The notes under the pieces were generated by a model, which was not told where the DNA came from, ran no database searches, and saw only the letters and a program-made list of their open reading frames with translations. Positions 1 to 12,248 of a stretch of DNA of 64,000 nucleotides are shown in pieces. This DNA is from Typha latifolia (taxonomy: Eukaryota > Streptophyta > Magnoliopsida > Poales > Typhaceae). Location of the stretch: positions 12,586,001 through 12,650,000 of the forward strand of contig CM034103.1 of NCBI GenBank assembly GCA_019914945.1. Reading direction: 5' to 3'. Numbering within the stretch: the first letter of the stretch is position 1; each line of letters opens with the position of its first letter. The position numbers were made by a program, and so were the translations under genes.

Positions 1-382
1 GTACTGCCTGTCTGGCTTCTTCTTCTTTAATCTCTTTTTTACTTCCCATGTAGGTCTCAATCTTATGGCCCCCATTTTTATCGTCAACAAGATCATCAGA
101 AATAGCCCCACCAACCTTTGGATAAGAAAATTTATGAAGCTTCCAATTCTCCTCATCAGTTTCAGGTAAATTTGGTTCACCATAAGTTAGAAGAACTCCG
201 AGGAGAATGCCGGTGCACAAAATGACCGGAGATGAAGCCAATAGAAAAGTGAACAGAGAAGGAAAACATCTGTACATGATAAATAGGAAGCAAACTATAC
301 AAAGAACAAAGGGATGATTGCAAGCATATCTGCAGCTTGCTCTGATAATATATATTGATATGTTCTTAGCCCCGATCGCCAT
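1..382 (-). CDS. Uncharacterised plant membrane protein, N-terminal part
   Basis: Reading the minus strand from an ATG at 382-380 gives an uninterrupted frame of about 127 codons that leaves the window at base 1, so the gene is partial. The N-terminus starts MAIGAKNISIYIIRASCRYA. It is followed by two closely spaced hydrophobic stretches (roughly residues 23-45 and 47-65, containing FVLCIVCFLFIMY and SPVILCTGILLGVLLTYGEP) and then a charged, Lys/Glu-rich hydrophilic part. Plants have a family of long uncharacterised proteins with this layout: a short N-terminal double membrane anchor, a conserved Y/FGxPN motif, then a long acidic tail. The function is unknown. The start was chosen because it is the first ATG upstream of the hydrophobic segment that stays in frame. 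Confidence 0.7.
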   Translation of the reverse strand, partial: MAIGAKNISIYIIRASCRYACNHPFVLCIVCFLFIMYRCFPSLFTFLLASSPVILCTGILLGVLLTYGEPNLPETDEENWKLHKFSYPKVGGAISDDLVDDKNGGHKIETYMGSKKEIKEEEARQAV

Positions 383-935
383 ATCGACCTTTGAGCTCTT
401 AATTCTTAGGTTACGAGTCCTTGACGCAAGAAATAAGGACAGTGAGATTCATTCTGTGTTAAAAACAATCCATTACAGTCAGATGCTTGCAAGGAAATAT
501 GATTAATTAATCAAGGAGAAATCAAAATTTGAACCCTTGAAATAGGGATTTTAACAGAATTGAATCATGTAGATGCAAGTGACTTGCGATTTGATAAAGA
601 GTCACATACTTCAGGAGATCAAAATCACAAAAGAAGAAGAAAATTGACCATTGATAGAAACAATACGATAATTTTTCCCTCAAGTAATAGATTACCGATT
701 TAGAAGAAGAACCAATCTCAACATAATTATTCTCTCTTTGCATCTAACCAAACACAAATGATAAAGAAGAGAGTGCGGGAAAAAAAAATCAATAAATTAG
801 CGAATTACCTCACAACTCCTCGGCTTTGTCCATAAAGCAGGAGAGGCTCACAGCATTCGACGGAGATTTCACTACAAGTAATCACACGCACCTAAACATC
901 GAACAACTCGCAGAGATTACACCCCAAAAGAATGG

Positions 936-970
<35 letters not shown>

Positions 971-1020
971 GGATGAGAAGAGAGAGAAGGAGAGAGAAGG
1001 ATTTCTCTTTCTCTCTCCTG
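383..1020 (-). other. Probable 5' leader of the membrane-protein gene
   Basis: The minus-strand sequence upstream of the ATG shows a good donor (GAG followed by GTAATT, around 807-812), which suggests a leader intron between a distal non-coding exon and the coding exon. The distal part carries a (GA)n run at 935-963, which is (CT)n in the sense strand. I cannot place the acceptor or the transcription start. The plus-strand reading frames here exist only because of the dinucleotide repeat. Confidence 0.4.
935..963. repeat. (GA)n microsatellite
   Basis: About 14 perfect GA units, followed by impure GA-rich sequence to about 1000, in the presumed leader of the minus-strand membrane-protein gene. 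Confidence 0.9.
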
Positions 1021-1259
1021 TCGGTTTTCCCTCCTCCTCACTCTTCGCCATTAATGGCCCGCGACTTCGGGCGGACTCGATCAACGCTTTGTAGTTATAT
1101 CTCATCGCTGGTGGCGGTTTTTTTTTTCACTTACACCCCTCAAAAGATTCTTATTTACATGCAAATACTCTTCCTAAGTTCCTTCGAGGGACCTCAATTT
1201 TCCACGGACCTTCACTTAAATAAAAATAAACATAAATCTAGAGAGTAAAATGAATAGTG

Positions 1260-3055
1260 GCATATCATTAGATAGTTTTGGAGGGATATAAGTACAAAAA
1301 TTACCTCTATTATTTAACCTTATATTCCAATTTTAGATATTAATATTTAAGAGGTATTGAATTGCTTGATTAAACGAGTTAAGGAATTAATGGTAATATG
1401 TCTGCACTTCACGTTGTCTTATCTAGATATTAATTTCGTGATATATTTTCGTGACTAATGATGATGTTTAATTAGCAGCATGCATCGATGAATTAATGGT
1501 AATTTCATGGTATACTTTGTGACTAATTATGCTGTTTAAAATATAGATAATTATATTAGAACTCCTGAAATATCAACATTAATCTTTTTCAAGTGACATA
1601 GACTATTGATATCATAGACCAGAAAAACTTCGAAAGATCAAAACAAGTATTAAGAAGTAGGGGTGTCAAGCTCGACGATCGGAGACTCAGCTTGGCTCTA
1701 TCAAAGCTAAGCTCAGTCTGAGCCCGAGTTGCTAAAATTGGTTCAAAATTAATATCGAACCGAGCTGAGCTGACTTGATTACCCTATAAAATCGTCTCTG
1801 AGCACGTCTAAAGTTATTACTACAATTGATTACTTTATAATATCGAGGAATTAATGGTAATATATCTGCACTTCACGTTGTCTTATCTAGATAGTAATTT
1901 AGTGACACCATACGTGGATGAATTAATGGTAATTTCATGATATACTTTGTGACTAATTATGCCGTTTAAAATATAGATAATTATATTTAAACCTCCTAAA
2001 ATATAACTATTTTTTATACTCTCTTTAAATCTGTTTTGGATGACATAGGCCCATGATGTCATATACGAAGAAACCCAGGAAGACCAGAACACCCGGTGAG
2101 AAGGTAAAATATTTTAGTTAATTTCTCTCTTCTTCCTCTCGATAATGTGTCAATACTACTATTTATATGACTTGCACGTATTAATTTATGACTGAGAAAA
2201 GATATTTAAAATATTTCTAATAGTTTACCGAGGTCTATGTGTCAAAAAAAAAATTAGAATCTAAGTGCAATTAATACTTTAAGGAGTGAGTTAAAATCAA
2301 GCCAAACTATAATTTTAATAATAAAAAAATCTCCTATCCCACTCATAAGCTCTAAGTCCAGCCAAAGTGCACATTGACGTTTTTCTTTGTTTAGTGGTTG
2401 CATTAGTACTTCATCATGCCTTAAAAGTTGGGGAAGTGGAGACAAATAAAGCCATGGGGATTGGGTAAAGCAAACATAGGGAGAAGCTAAAGTTTGGCAC
2501 CTCATGCATATAATATATATATATATATATATATGTGCATACATATATATAGCCTTTTTTTCACATTGCAAATCATAAACTAAAGAAAATGCCAATAAAG
2601 ATCAACCCATAGTATTTTTGTCCTTCATACTTTATCTGAGTACAAATTAAGAAGAAGAAAAGATACAATATGGTGATTAATAAAATATCATTTTGTTAAT
2701 CAAATTCCCTATTTATGACTATGTATCTATGCAATGCTAGCATCATCACTCATTGGACTTTGAGCTATTCAATTTAGTTGTTTGAAATCTAGCCAACAAT
2801 AGCAATTTGAGCAAAGTTAAAAAATTTCATCTCCAACTATTCTAATGCATTTTATCTTTCAATGAAAATTTCAGCTAAACATAGATACTAAGTTAGCAAA
2901 TACATTGGTCTAATAAGGCTTGAGCTGGATTTATTTTAAGAAACTCAAATGTTTTTTATATTTTTGCAAAGGCCTATCTTATTTCAGCAGTGTTAGTTTA
3001 GCAAAACTTAGAGCGCTAAGGATGAGTTTACCAAAAGCTTAGGAGCATGATACCC
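1260..3055. other. Gene-free AT-rich stretch with a direct repeat
   Basis: No coding signal was found. It holds a direct repeat (1382-1640 and 1846-2095), AGCTC-rich degenerate sequence at about 1660-1770, and an AT microsatellite near 2513-2534. The remainder is ordinary AT-rich intergenic sequence. Confidence 0.6.
1382..2095. repeat. Pair of diverged direct repeats
   Basis: A segment starting GGAATTAATGGTAATATGTC at 1383 recurs at 1847. Similarity continues through CTGCACTTCACGTTGTC, GATGAATTAATGGTAATTTC and GTTTAAAATATAGATAATTA to about 1640 and 2095. The copies are separated by an AGCTC-rich element, so the likely history is a local duplication followed by insertion. No terminal inverted repeats are evident to me. 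Confidence 0.7.
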
Positions 3056-3534
3056 CGTAACACCTAGAATAAAAAAAAAAAAAATTTCTCGTCCAACCTG
3101 CCTCCCACCATCCTCTCTTCTCTTCCTTCTTCTTTCTTTCATGCACGCCATCACTGCCACCCTCACCTATTTCCTCCTCCACCTCACCATCTCTCTCTAC
3201 CTCTCCTTCTCTCGTGCTGCCGACACCGACGCCGACGAAGCCACGGACCCAGAGCTGACCCGTGTGAACCCAAGTCGCGGGCTCGGGCTACGCTCCCGCT
3301 GTCGTCGAGCTTGAGTCCTCCTCCTCTTTCCCTTCCCTTCCCTTTGGCTAACCACCAACTTGGGTGACGTGCGCAGGTCACCGGTCTCTAGGGTGGGCTG
3401 TCGGCGATCATTTATGGTATGAACCTATATTTCTATGTGTCTTGTAGAAATATATTATTGACAGGTCACGTGATGCACCGCGTGAGGAGATTTACTCACG
3501 CGGTATATATGTATTTGGAGGTTTGGGTGTTTCA
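3056..3534 (+). mobile_element. Truncated LTR copy related to the 3809-7086 LTR
   Basis: It begins CGTAACACCTAG, a mutated form of TGTAACACCCC, passes through GC-rich sequence matching the 4200-4290 part of the downstream copy (GCTAACCACC, GGTCACCGGTCTC, GGGTGGGCTG), and then jumps to sequence matching 6966-7086, ending GGTTTGGGTGTTTCA. Relative to the downstream copy, about 2.7 kb of internal sequence is missing. No clear target duplication is visible, so it is old or rearranged. Confidence 0.6.
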
Positions 3535-3808
3535 TATGCAATGCATCAGAGTTCAAAATTACTTCAACATTTTGATAGACATGATTATGAAGAATCTTAA
3601 TAGACCGTGTATTATACATCACATTATCGAGAAACATTATGCAGAATTTTTTTTATATTTACAAGAAAGCTAATCTGGCGGCTGATTAACAAAGACTACT
3701 TATAATTTAAATATAAATAATTTTTGAGTATATTCTTCACTACTTGATATAATTATTATCCTTTCTTAGGATAGATAAGGGTGTCAAAGTTGTAATCTTC
3801 TATCTTCT

Positions 3809-6800
3809 TGTAACACCCCATAAATTAAAAAAGAAAAAGAAAAAACGGGGACCGCGCACGGGCTGAGCGCGTGCGTGCGTCCCAGCACCCCTGCCACCCC
3901 CTGTCCGGTCTGTTCTCCTCCCCTCCTTCTTCTTCTCTTGTTGTGCACCCCACCCAGCCTCCCATATTTCTTCTCCACCCTGCTACCTCTCTCTCCCTCT
4001 ACTTTCTCTTGGGTTGCCGATGCTAGAGCCGACGGCTGACGAAGCCAACTATGCGACCCCCTCGGTAAACTTTTTGTTGTTGTTGTTGTTTCTCTTTCTT
4101 CCCTGTACTCACCCCCTCGGCCGCATGGCTGGGCCACTGACGTCGTCGACCTTGATGGTGGCCGCGTCTCTCTCTCTCTCTCCTCAATTTCCTCCTCTTT
4201 TCACTCTCCTTCCCTCCGGCTAGCCACCCACCCTAGGTGAGGGCCGCGGGCCACCGACCTCGAGGGCGGGCTGTTAGCGGCGTGGGCCATCGACAGCGCT
4301 AGGCCCTTTTCTCCCCCATTCTGTCTCCTTCCCTTGGAAGGGAATGGTGTGCGAGGGTGGGGTTGTTTAACCCCCACCCACGCCCTTGTTGGGCTGCAGC
4401 TTAGACCGCAACCCATGAGGCTTGTGGGCTACGGTCTAAACCGCATCCCATGGAGCCCGTGGGTTGCAGTTTGGACCGCAGCCCACGAGCTATTTCCTCC
4501 CTTGCCTATTGGGTTAGGCTTCAACCCAATCTAACACCCATCCTAGCCCATTTGGAGTCATTTGTAACCTATAACCCCATTTCTCTATTCCACCTAAAAT
4601 AATGTGAATTTTATGATGACATAGAACTCACCCTAGGTGATGCTTGTATATGCCTAAACCTAAATTCTCTAATAATGTTAATGTATATGGCTAAACCTAG
4701 ATTTTCTAATAAGGTAATTAATTGTAACTGTGAATTAATAGGATCAACACTAGGGAGGATTTTGAGATTTTGGAGGAGTGGAAACCCCCCAAGCGAGTAG
4801 AGTTTATACAAGTTTAGGATAATATAGTTACAACTATTATACCTTCCATGACACTATAGGAAATATTAGTATTAATGCATGTATCTAGTGTACCATGATA
4901 TATTTTGATATGTGCTGTTATTGATAGTTTACTCATCATGATATAATGAGAATTTTACTATTAGCATATGTATTAATGTAACGGTGCTCTACATGTATCC
5001 TGTATAATAAAATCTTGCATAAATATCTATTATGAATATAGAATGTAACAATCATGATGACTATGACATGTCTTATACACTCACAAACACTGCACCACTT
5101 TCACATATTATTAGTAGTTGGATTCGCAATGCCCTACTCACTCAACTCGGGGTTAAGGGTAGAGTGTATCATATATGACTATACTATTAGCGGCCTACAT
5201 CTGAGGTTGGGAGCTTGTGTGACATTCAGGTAATTATACTGCATAGTCAGAACTAGATTATGATGATAGAAGAACATGATTGTGAGACGGAGATATATCT
5301 CTAGTGGTACTCGACGACATAGGGTTAGAGCGTCCATTGATGAGCCGATGGCTTTCGATTCTCCTGTTGAGGGCGGAATGATTTAGAGATAGTGAGATAT
5401 GGGCTCACGACTGAGGTCCTTAGTCTGATGGCCATAGACAACCAGTTACATGCAGTATCGCCATGCATGTTTAGGTTGCATTATCGCTAGATGTGTATAT
5501 ATCCCTCCTCGATGTATGAGATGATAGATGATTATGTAATGGAATATTTTCTTGAGAATGTCTACACTGTGTAGTGAATAGCTCAGTGAGCTATGATAAA
5601 CATAATTAATGCCTTGGTGAGCATGAAATGACTAAACTACTCTTTTACTTCTAAGCATAATATGTAAACACTATGATTGATATTTGTATGAATAAAAGAT
5701 TGTATCAAGCTTTATACATGTGTGAATTTATCCTGATATGATTAGGAGTTGACATGTTCTAGGATAGTGACGTGTAGTCTTTATTGATTGCATTGATTTA
5801 GTAACTCACGATAAGTCATTTAAATAAGCGTATTGTTATTGCTACCAACTAAGGCATACATTGAATATGCACATGTGATTTTATTGTTATAGATTGTATG
5901 GATTCTAATCGCTGGGCTGTGTGCTCACCACCTCTTGGTGGCATCATTTCAGAGCTAGGAAAAGTAGGTGTGGGTAGCGAGGAGTAGCTGCCTTTATTTC
6001 AGTTATGTCTATGTCTATTAGTTGTATTGAGCTCTTGTGAGGGTGTTTGATATAATTCGATCCATATTGGCTTCACGCGTGACATTAGGTTCATGGGAAT
6101 GAGCATATTTGGCTACTTGAGTATGTAGAAGCAATAAAATTAATTTTTTGTTAGGGTGCATTCGAACGCCTGCATCATGTTCTCATCGACAAAGGATGGA
6201 AATGGCACGTTTGAATGAAAAAGGGCGCATTCGAATGCGATTGTTCGAACGCCTGCATCACACTCGCATCGACAGAGAACGGAAATTTTGTGTTTGAACG
6301 CAATCGAATGCACCGCGGTGAAAGTGTGGGTTTTGTTAGGGATTGTTAGGGTTGTTTGGGATTGATTACGTTGATTAAGGAGTTCTTAGGGTAATTATAT
6401 ATATGTGGAGGAAACCCTAATTGATGTCTTATCATGTTATTAGAATTAGCTTTTGCCTGATCTCTTTCTCTACTTGACTCTAGCCATTGGCGTCCTCTCT
6501 CACTTCTCTTCTTCTACTGCCCAAGTCTTTGGTCGGCCTCTTCTAGCCTCTAACCACCATCTTCCACAACAATTTCTCCCTCTTCACACCAAGAAGTAAC
6601 CCTAGCATTCATCTAGGCATTGGAGGGCTATCAAGCTGGGACCCAATTGATCTTCGACCATTATTCAATCGATATCTTGAGATCTAACCGTCCAAATTCA
6701 GTGATCTTAGATTTGTTGGAAAGCTCTCTTCAAAGGCAACTCCAAAATTCAAGTAGATCCATTGGTTAGATTGTTCATAGATCCCGTTAGAAGTTGCGTG

Positions 6801-7086
6801 CTTCATTGACTCCAGAACCATTGCGGATTGGATTAGGCTGGTTCGTAACAGTGTTATGATTGTCATTTTATTTTGGACTTTAGAGTTGTATTTTAGATAT
6901 GTATTTTGAAGGCTTGTTGTGGCCTGTAGAACTTGCATCCGGACTTATAATTTTTTGAGGGTATTTTTGGTATGAACCTATATTTCTTTGTCTTGTGGAA
7001 ACCTATTACTGACAGATCACGTAATGCACCGCATGGGAAATTTACCTACGTGGTATCCAGACGTATTTGAAGGTTTGAGTGTTTGA
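3809..7086 (+). mobile_element. Solo LTR of a long-LTR retrotransposon
   Basis: It starts TGTAACACCCCATAAA and ends GGTTTGAGTGTTTGA. The 5 bp before it (3804-3808, CTTCT) are repeated directly after it (7087-7091), as expected for a target-site duplication. The 3' 120 bp also match the end of the truncated copy at 3411-3534. Internally there is a GC-rich U3-like start, imperfect repeats of a GGACCGCAGCCCACGAG-type motif at 4390-4490, a TATA-like stretch near 6395 followed by GTGGAGGAAACCCTAA, and T-rich sequence at the 3' end. No gag or pol frame is present, so this looks like a recombined solo LTR. The TGTAACACCCC start and the length resemble Tekay/Del-type Ty3-gypsy LTRs; the family assignment is inference. 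Confidence 0.65.
6148..6320. repeat. Two-copy tandem repeat inside the LTR
   Basis: Two imperfect copies of a roughly 95-bp unit (GCATTCGAACGCCTGCATCA, then TCGCATCGACAGAGAACGGA with variants) lie just before the TATA-like region. This is the kind of promoter-proximal repeat often seen in LTR U3 regions. Confidence 0.65.
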
Positions 7087-7091
7087 CTTCT

Positions 7092-8922
7092 TCTATTAAA
7101 AAAAATATAGCAAATACATCACTTCTGGACAAGTACCTATTCCTCCTATGATTATATATTGAATTCAGAAAACTCTTTGGGTATTGGGATTCTTAATTAA
7201 TTTAAATAATCTTAATCTAGATAGGGTTTCAAGTTCACCAATTGGTGAAGGATTGCATAAGAAAGTGGCATTATTAGGTCTAAAAAAGATGAATCTATCT
7301 CACAAAAGGCACAAGAAAGTGGACAAAATAGTGGTGATGATGCAAATGGTTATAAGTTTGTGGGCCCTTGGAAATGGAGTAATTAATTTTTTTTTTGTTC
7401 TCTTCTTGTATCTAAAGGAAATGGATGTGGTGGGCCATCTCACATTATGGCCTAATTTCTGTTTTATTTTATTTTATTTATGATGGCCTTCTTTATATAA
7501 GGTAACTTTAAACCCTCTCATGTTTTGATCTCATTCTGACTAATATATATATTTTTTAAAAATTTGACTAAATTTTGGATATGGTATTTAGTAGTCAATT
7601 CCTTTTGTCTTATTTTGACTTTTGACTTTAGGTTTCTTTGGGTTAAATCCTCTATTAAATTCTCAATTTTTGTTAAAATGGCAAAAATCTTTAATATATG
7701 GTATACACAAATAGGCATTAATTTGGTCAAAATATTATTTGGTTGTGATATATAAAGAAAAAGGCAAAATAATTATTTTTTAATTTTTTCCTAGTACTAT
7801 CAAAAATCCCAACTTAATTGCCACATACAATATTTATCAGTGGGGTGACTTCAACTTGAATTTAGAAACACAAAAAAAATAATAATTAACATAGACAATC
7901 ACCCTAAGATATCTAAATTATTGCTGTTTTCTATATGCACTCTTTTATTGACCTATAAATTATAAAGAATTCTTTACATCTCTCACAATGTTAACGTCAA
8001 ATAATTATTTATCTTTAATTTTCTTGTTTTTTTGCTCTAAACTAAGAGTAAAATAATATCTGAATGTTTGAAATTAGTCGCGAGATACTCATATATTATT
8101 TTTAGGGTAATTCATTTTTCACTCCTGGAATTATTACCATTTTTTAAGCTTTTTTTTAGTATATAGTAATCTCTAAATTAACTTAAAATAGTTTTTTTTT
8201 ATGATAATCAAAATATCTTTAGATAGCTAATTAAATCTTTTCCCCTTTTCCAAATGCTAGTTGACCTCAATTTCCCACCATTTCCACTGAAAAGCTTCTT
8301 TTTTTTCTTTTGTCGTTCTTCAAGCTTAATCATCAACATCCGACCTACATGACATCTTTTAATTGGTCTCAAAAGGATGCCATCTCTAATTCCTCCAAAT
8401 GCTCTCACTATCACACTCCCCCACCCAATTCAAAGATTTGAATATTACTATTAAGTTCTCTATCACTATCCTCTTCTTTTAGGAGAAAGGAAAAAAAAAT
8501 AATGTTAATATATTAGAGAGGAAGAGACGTTGGGCGAGAGCAACTCCAGTGGCCTCCTCCCTCCCATGGCCGAGCTCGAGCTGGAATTCAATGAAGTTGG
8601 GCTAGATTCACTGCTGTTGGAGAGGAAGAATAAAATCTATTAATGTTAGAGGAGGAAGAAAAAATTCTATTACTATTGGCGGAGGAAGATGAACAAGAGT
8701 TGAAGGTAAAAAAAATTTCAAAAAAAATAAAAATATTTAATTTAGCTTGCCACGTAACTATTCCGTCATTATAAGTGCCAGGGTAATTTAGTCAATTTAT
8801 TGATTTTGTCAAATGAGGTCGGAAGGTTAAGGTGATTCAGGAGATCAGTGTGTCTGCTAAAAAAAGGTTGGAGAGTCAAAAGAATTATCCCTTATTTTTA
8901 ATATATTATAAAAGTTACATAA

Positions 8923-8964
<42 letters not shown>

Positions 8965-9040
8965 CGGCGGCAGTTCGGGATTAGGATTTAAAAATCCATA
9001 ATTAAATTTTCATCAAATTATTACGTAGAAAAAAAAACTG
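7092..9040. other. AT-rich intergenic region
   Basis: No gene was recognised. The short frames here are AT-rich and have no homology I recognise. A GC-richer island at about 8530-8700 (AGAGCAACTCCAGTGGCC and GAGGAGGAAG stretches) may be a small non-autonomous transposon, but I could not match its ends. Confidence 0.5.
8926..8959. repeat. (AT)n microsatellite
   Basis: About 17 AT units, a little over 80 bp upstream of the GAMYB leader. Confidence 0.9.
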
Positions 9041-9049
9041 TTTGATTGA

Positions 9050-9111
9050 GTCCACCGAGATCACAGCCGAGTGCAGGAAAAAAGGAGAAAAACAAAGAAA
9101 AAGAAAAAAAG

Positions 9112-9142
<31 letters not shown>

Positions 9143-9821
9143 GCAGAGAGAGAAGCGTTTCTTTCGAGCTGGCTTCGAGTATCTCTCTCCTCGCGCCGGC
9201 CTCGTCGGATCCGCGGCGAACTAGGGTTGAAGATTCGAATTTAGCTCCTTTCCCTCTCTCTCTCTCTATTTGCTCCTTCTTATAGAGGCATTACGCCGAA
9301 CTCCACGCCTCCAGCCGATGTGATCTGATCTCTGAAGCAAGCAGGGATGCTTAGAGGTTCAATTTAGGGCTCGTAGTGCACTTTGGAGACCTAAAGCTGG
9401 GATTTTGATCAGGTACGTTGCTAAAGGTTTGAACTTTTTTCTCTCTTGGGGTGCGGCACAAGAGAGAATTTTGTAACTTTTGATGGGCGGAGCACATGAT
9501 CGCTCCTCTTCTTTTTGTCCACCCGGTGTTCTTTATTTAAGATGGCTGAATTAGGCTTTTGATCTCCTAATACTTTACTCTCTAAGTTTCTTGCACATCT
9601 TGCTCTATGCTTGTAGTTATCTTGCATTTTTTTTTGGTATGATAGTTCGCCGTCAGTTCATTTGTATAATCACCGAGATCCACTTAAATTTCTTGCATTC
9701 AATTAGAAAGTGAAATTACATATTCTATTCTCGAACAGTTTGTACTATTTTCCATCATTAATATCTATTCGTAAGCTTGTTTGATTTCAATTTGGGTCAT
9801 GTTCTTTTTGTCCCGAATCAG
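9050..9821 (+). other. GAMYB 5' leader with intron
   Basis: A GA-rich leader exon (perfect GA run about 9113-9142) reads into ATTTTGATCAG followed by the donor GTACGTTG at 9413. An intron of about 409 bp ends CCCGAATCAG at 9821, nine bases before the start codon. The transcription start is not defined; it lies upstream of, or within, the GA tract. Confidence 0.55.
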
Positions 9822-9830
9822 GAAGCAGAG

Positions 9831-12248
9831 ATGAAGTGCACGAAAGAAATGGCTGACGGCGGGGTGATACCAAAGGATCAGATTGATTCGCCATCTATTG
9901 ATGAAGCTAGCAGTGGTGGATCAGTAGCTGGAGGAGACACTGCCTTAAAGAAGGGGCCTTGGACTTCTGCAGAAGATGCGATTCTGGTTGACTATGTTAA
10001 TAAGCATGGTGAGGGAAACTGGAATGCTGTTCAGAAGCACTCGGGTCTGTTACGATGTGGTAAAAGCTGTAGGCTTCGATGGGCTAATCATCTGAAGCCA
10101 AATCTAAAGAAGGGCGCTTTCACCCGTGAAGAGGAGAAAAAGATCATCGAACTCCATGCTAAGATGGGAAATAAATGGGCTCGAATGGCTTCTCTTGTAA
10201 GCACGGCTTGCTCTCAGTTTCTAAATCCTATAGTGATCTCTTTAATATTTTTTATTTTCATGTGTATATAGTTATACAAGATATTTGGTCTTTCCTCTCC
10301 TTCTCTTTACTTTTTTCTATCTTATGCACTCTGAGATTGTTCTCTATACACTAGATTGGTGACAATGAGGTTTAAGTTTTAGTTCTCGATCCACTAGATT
10401 GGTAATAAAAATGTTTACTTCTATATGAACTACCAAAAGAGTATGAAGACTAGTTTTTCTCAAATCAAGAAGAGTTATTTGAAGGCTAACACACTGCTTG
10501 TAGCACTTTGACGCTATAGCTTTTCCTATGTTTCATGATAATTGTACAACGTAATTACATAAGAAGCTGGCAGTATCCCCTTTCCTTCTTTTTGTTTATT
10601 TAAGTTCGAACAGGAACTTGTGCCATTTTCAAGTTGGTTTGAGATTTGATAGGGCATATCTGACACTTGTTTGGCTTACTGAAAGTCCTAAATGTCCTTG
10701 TCTATTCTTTTCTTAAGAAATCAAGTTTCTTATTCATCTCCACTTCTCTGTCTTTCATATTTGCTTCTAAAATATCTTTTCTAGATACTCCTGGTTCTGT
10801 TTGTTTGACAATTGACCTCCAATGTCTCTTTGCCAGTTACCAGGGCGCACAGATAACGAGATAAAGAACTATTGGAATACCCGAAGAAAGAGATGCTTGC
10901 GTGCTGGTTTACCCATTTATCCTGATGATGTATTCTTTCAAGTATCAAATGAAAATCAGCAAAGTGCTGATGTCAGCGAATTCAGCAGCGGTTGTAAAAG
11001 GCCAAATGATGTTGTGCATGGAAGTAATTTTGAATTTTCCAATATCATCTTTGACAATTTCAATCCTAACCAAGGGGATCTATCTTATGCACCACCATTT
11101 CTGGATGTTTCTCTAGATAGGATGCTCTTTCAGAGCTTTGGATCCCACAGTCTCATCTTCCCAGATCCAACTATCCAAGTGAAGCGACTTAGAGAATCTG
11201 AAAGCACAATATGGGGACCTATCGGTACTATGTTTGGTGGGTCTTCCTCGATTGAGCAGTTCCCTGTTGATCCTGAGAAGATCCAGCACACTTTTTCTTT
11301 TGGTTGCCCATATGATCCTGATCCTGACAGTAAGAATCCTGCACCTCCTGTTGGTGCTATTGCTGACAGCCATGCCATTCTAAATGGCAAATTCTCTGCT
11401 TCTAAGGCCCTTACAGGGTCTGTGAAGTTGGAGCTCCCTTCACTCCAATATCCAGAAACTGATCCTAGTAGCTGCGCCTGGCTGGAATGTCCTGTCACAC
11501 CACCTGATGAGCCAGCTGATGTTTATATTCAATCACATGAAGCAACTGCATCAGTGCAACCTGAATGTATCTTACCGCGAGACAGCGGTCTGTTGGACGA
11601 ACTGCTTCGTCAGGCACATGCACTGAGTGGTGCGATAAGTCAACCACCTGCAAATGGTTCAACTTCTTCTGTTGTCACACCTGATGACCTGGTCCAAATC
11701 TCAGGGCTTAATCTTTGCAAGGAACACTGGGAAGAGTATGAAGATCCAGTTTCCACTGGGGGCTATTCTGTTGCTACCATCTTTGACGAGTGCATCCCTC
11801 CCATTAGTGGCACTTCACTGGACGAGCTCTCACCTTCCAAATCACCTTCTGGTAATCACCCCTGATGCTTAATTTTTTTATTTTTGTTTCCTTCATGACA
11901 GAATCTTTTAAGGTCATGTATAATGCTTCTGCAGGTGTGAAGACTATGGTGGTCACTAATGATCACATTCCGAACCTAAAACTCAGCAAGATAGCCATTT
12001 CACCATGTCCAGAAATTTTTAGGCCGGATGAGTTACTAGGGTCAACTTGGTACGAGGAAAGCTATCAAAGCCCAAAAGATCAGTCCATGTTCAGCGACAC
12101 CATAGCTGCACTTCTGGGCGAAGAGTTCTGCAATGAGTACAAACCTGTACCTGTGCCAGCGTCACACACATTTGGTCATGGATTGGAGCTTGACATTTTC
12201 CCATGGAAGAACATGCCTCGTGCCTGTCAAATTTCAGGGTTTCTTTGA
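9831..12248 (+). CDS. GAMYB: GAMYB-type R2R3-MYB transcription factor
   Basis: Three coding exons, 9831-10196, 10837-11851 and 11935-12248, give 564 aa (family about 550). The N-terminus leads into R2 (about residues 40-90, [20 protein letters not shown] and [19 protein letters not shown]) and R3 (about 93-141, [20 protein letters not shown], then [19 protein letters not shown], split by intron 1 after MASL). It continues into the GAMYB-specific [10 protein letters not shown]. Family members are nuclear activators of gibberellin-responsive genes in aleurone and anther tapetum. The C-terminal exon ends ISGFL. Exon 2 holds a miR159-type site at 11429-11449. Retaining the last intron would end the protein at 11863 (TGA), removing the C-terminal 100 residues. 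The neighbours give no functional clue. Confidence 0.95.
11429..11449 (+). promoter_or_regulatory. miR159 target site in GAMYB
   Basis: The 21-base site begins TGGAGCTCCCTTCACTCC and ends AAT. It encodes the conserved ELPSLQ box (residues about 321-326). Compared with the perfect complement of miR159 it keeps the GAGCTCCCTTCA core, with a C instead of A after it and changed terminal bases, as in other GAMYB genes. It is expected to confine GAMYB protein to anthers and seeds by transcript cleavage. Confidence 0.9.

Noticed and set aside
826..1248. Frames through GA repeats (RERERERER-type peptides), also at 9042-9285, 56597-56935, 57314-57574 and 60400-60594
   Set aside because: They are produced by translating dinucleotide repeats in leaders, introns or intergenic DNA; no domain is present.
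3784..4534. Several GC-rich frames in the LTR
   Set aside because: They lie inside the LTR U3-like region, conflict with each other, and show no gag, pol or other domain.
8530..8860. Possible MITE with AGAGCAACTCCAGTGG-like end
   Set aside because: A matching inverted end and target duplication could not be identified, so it is only mentioned in the region note.
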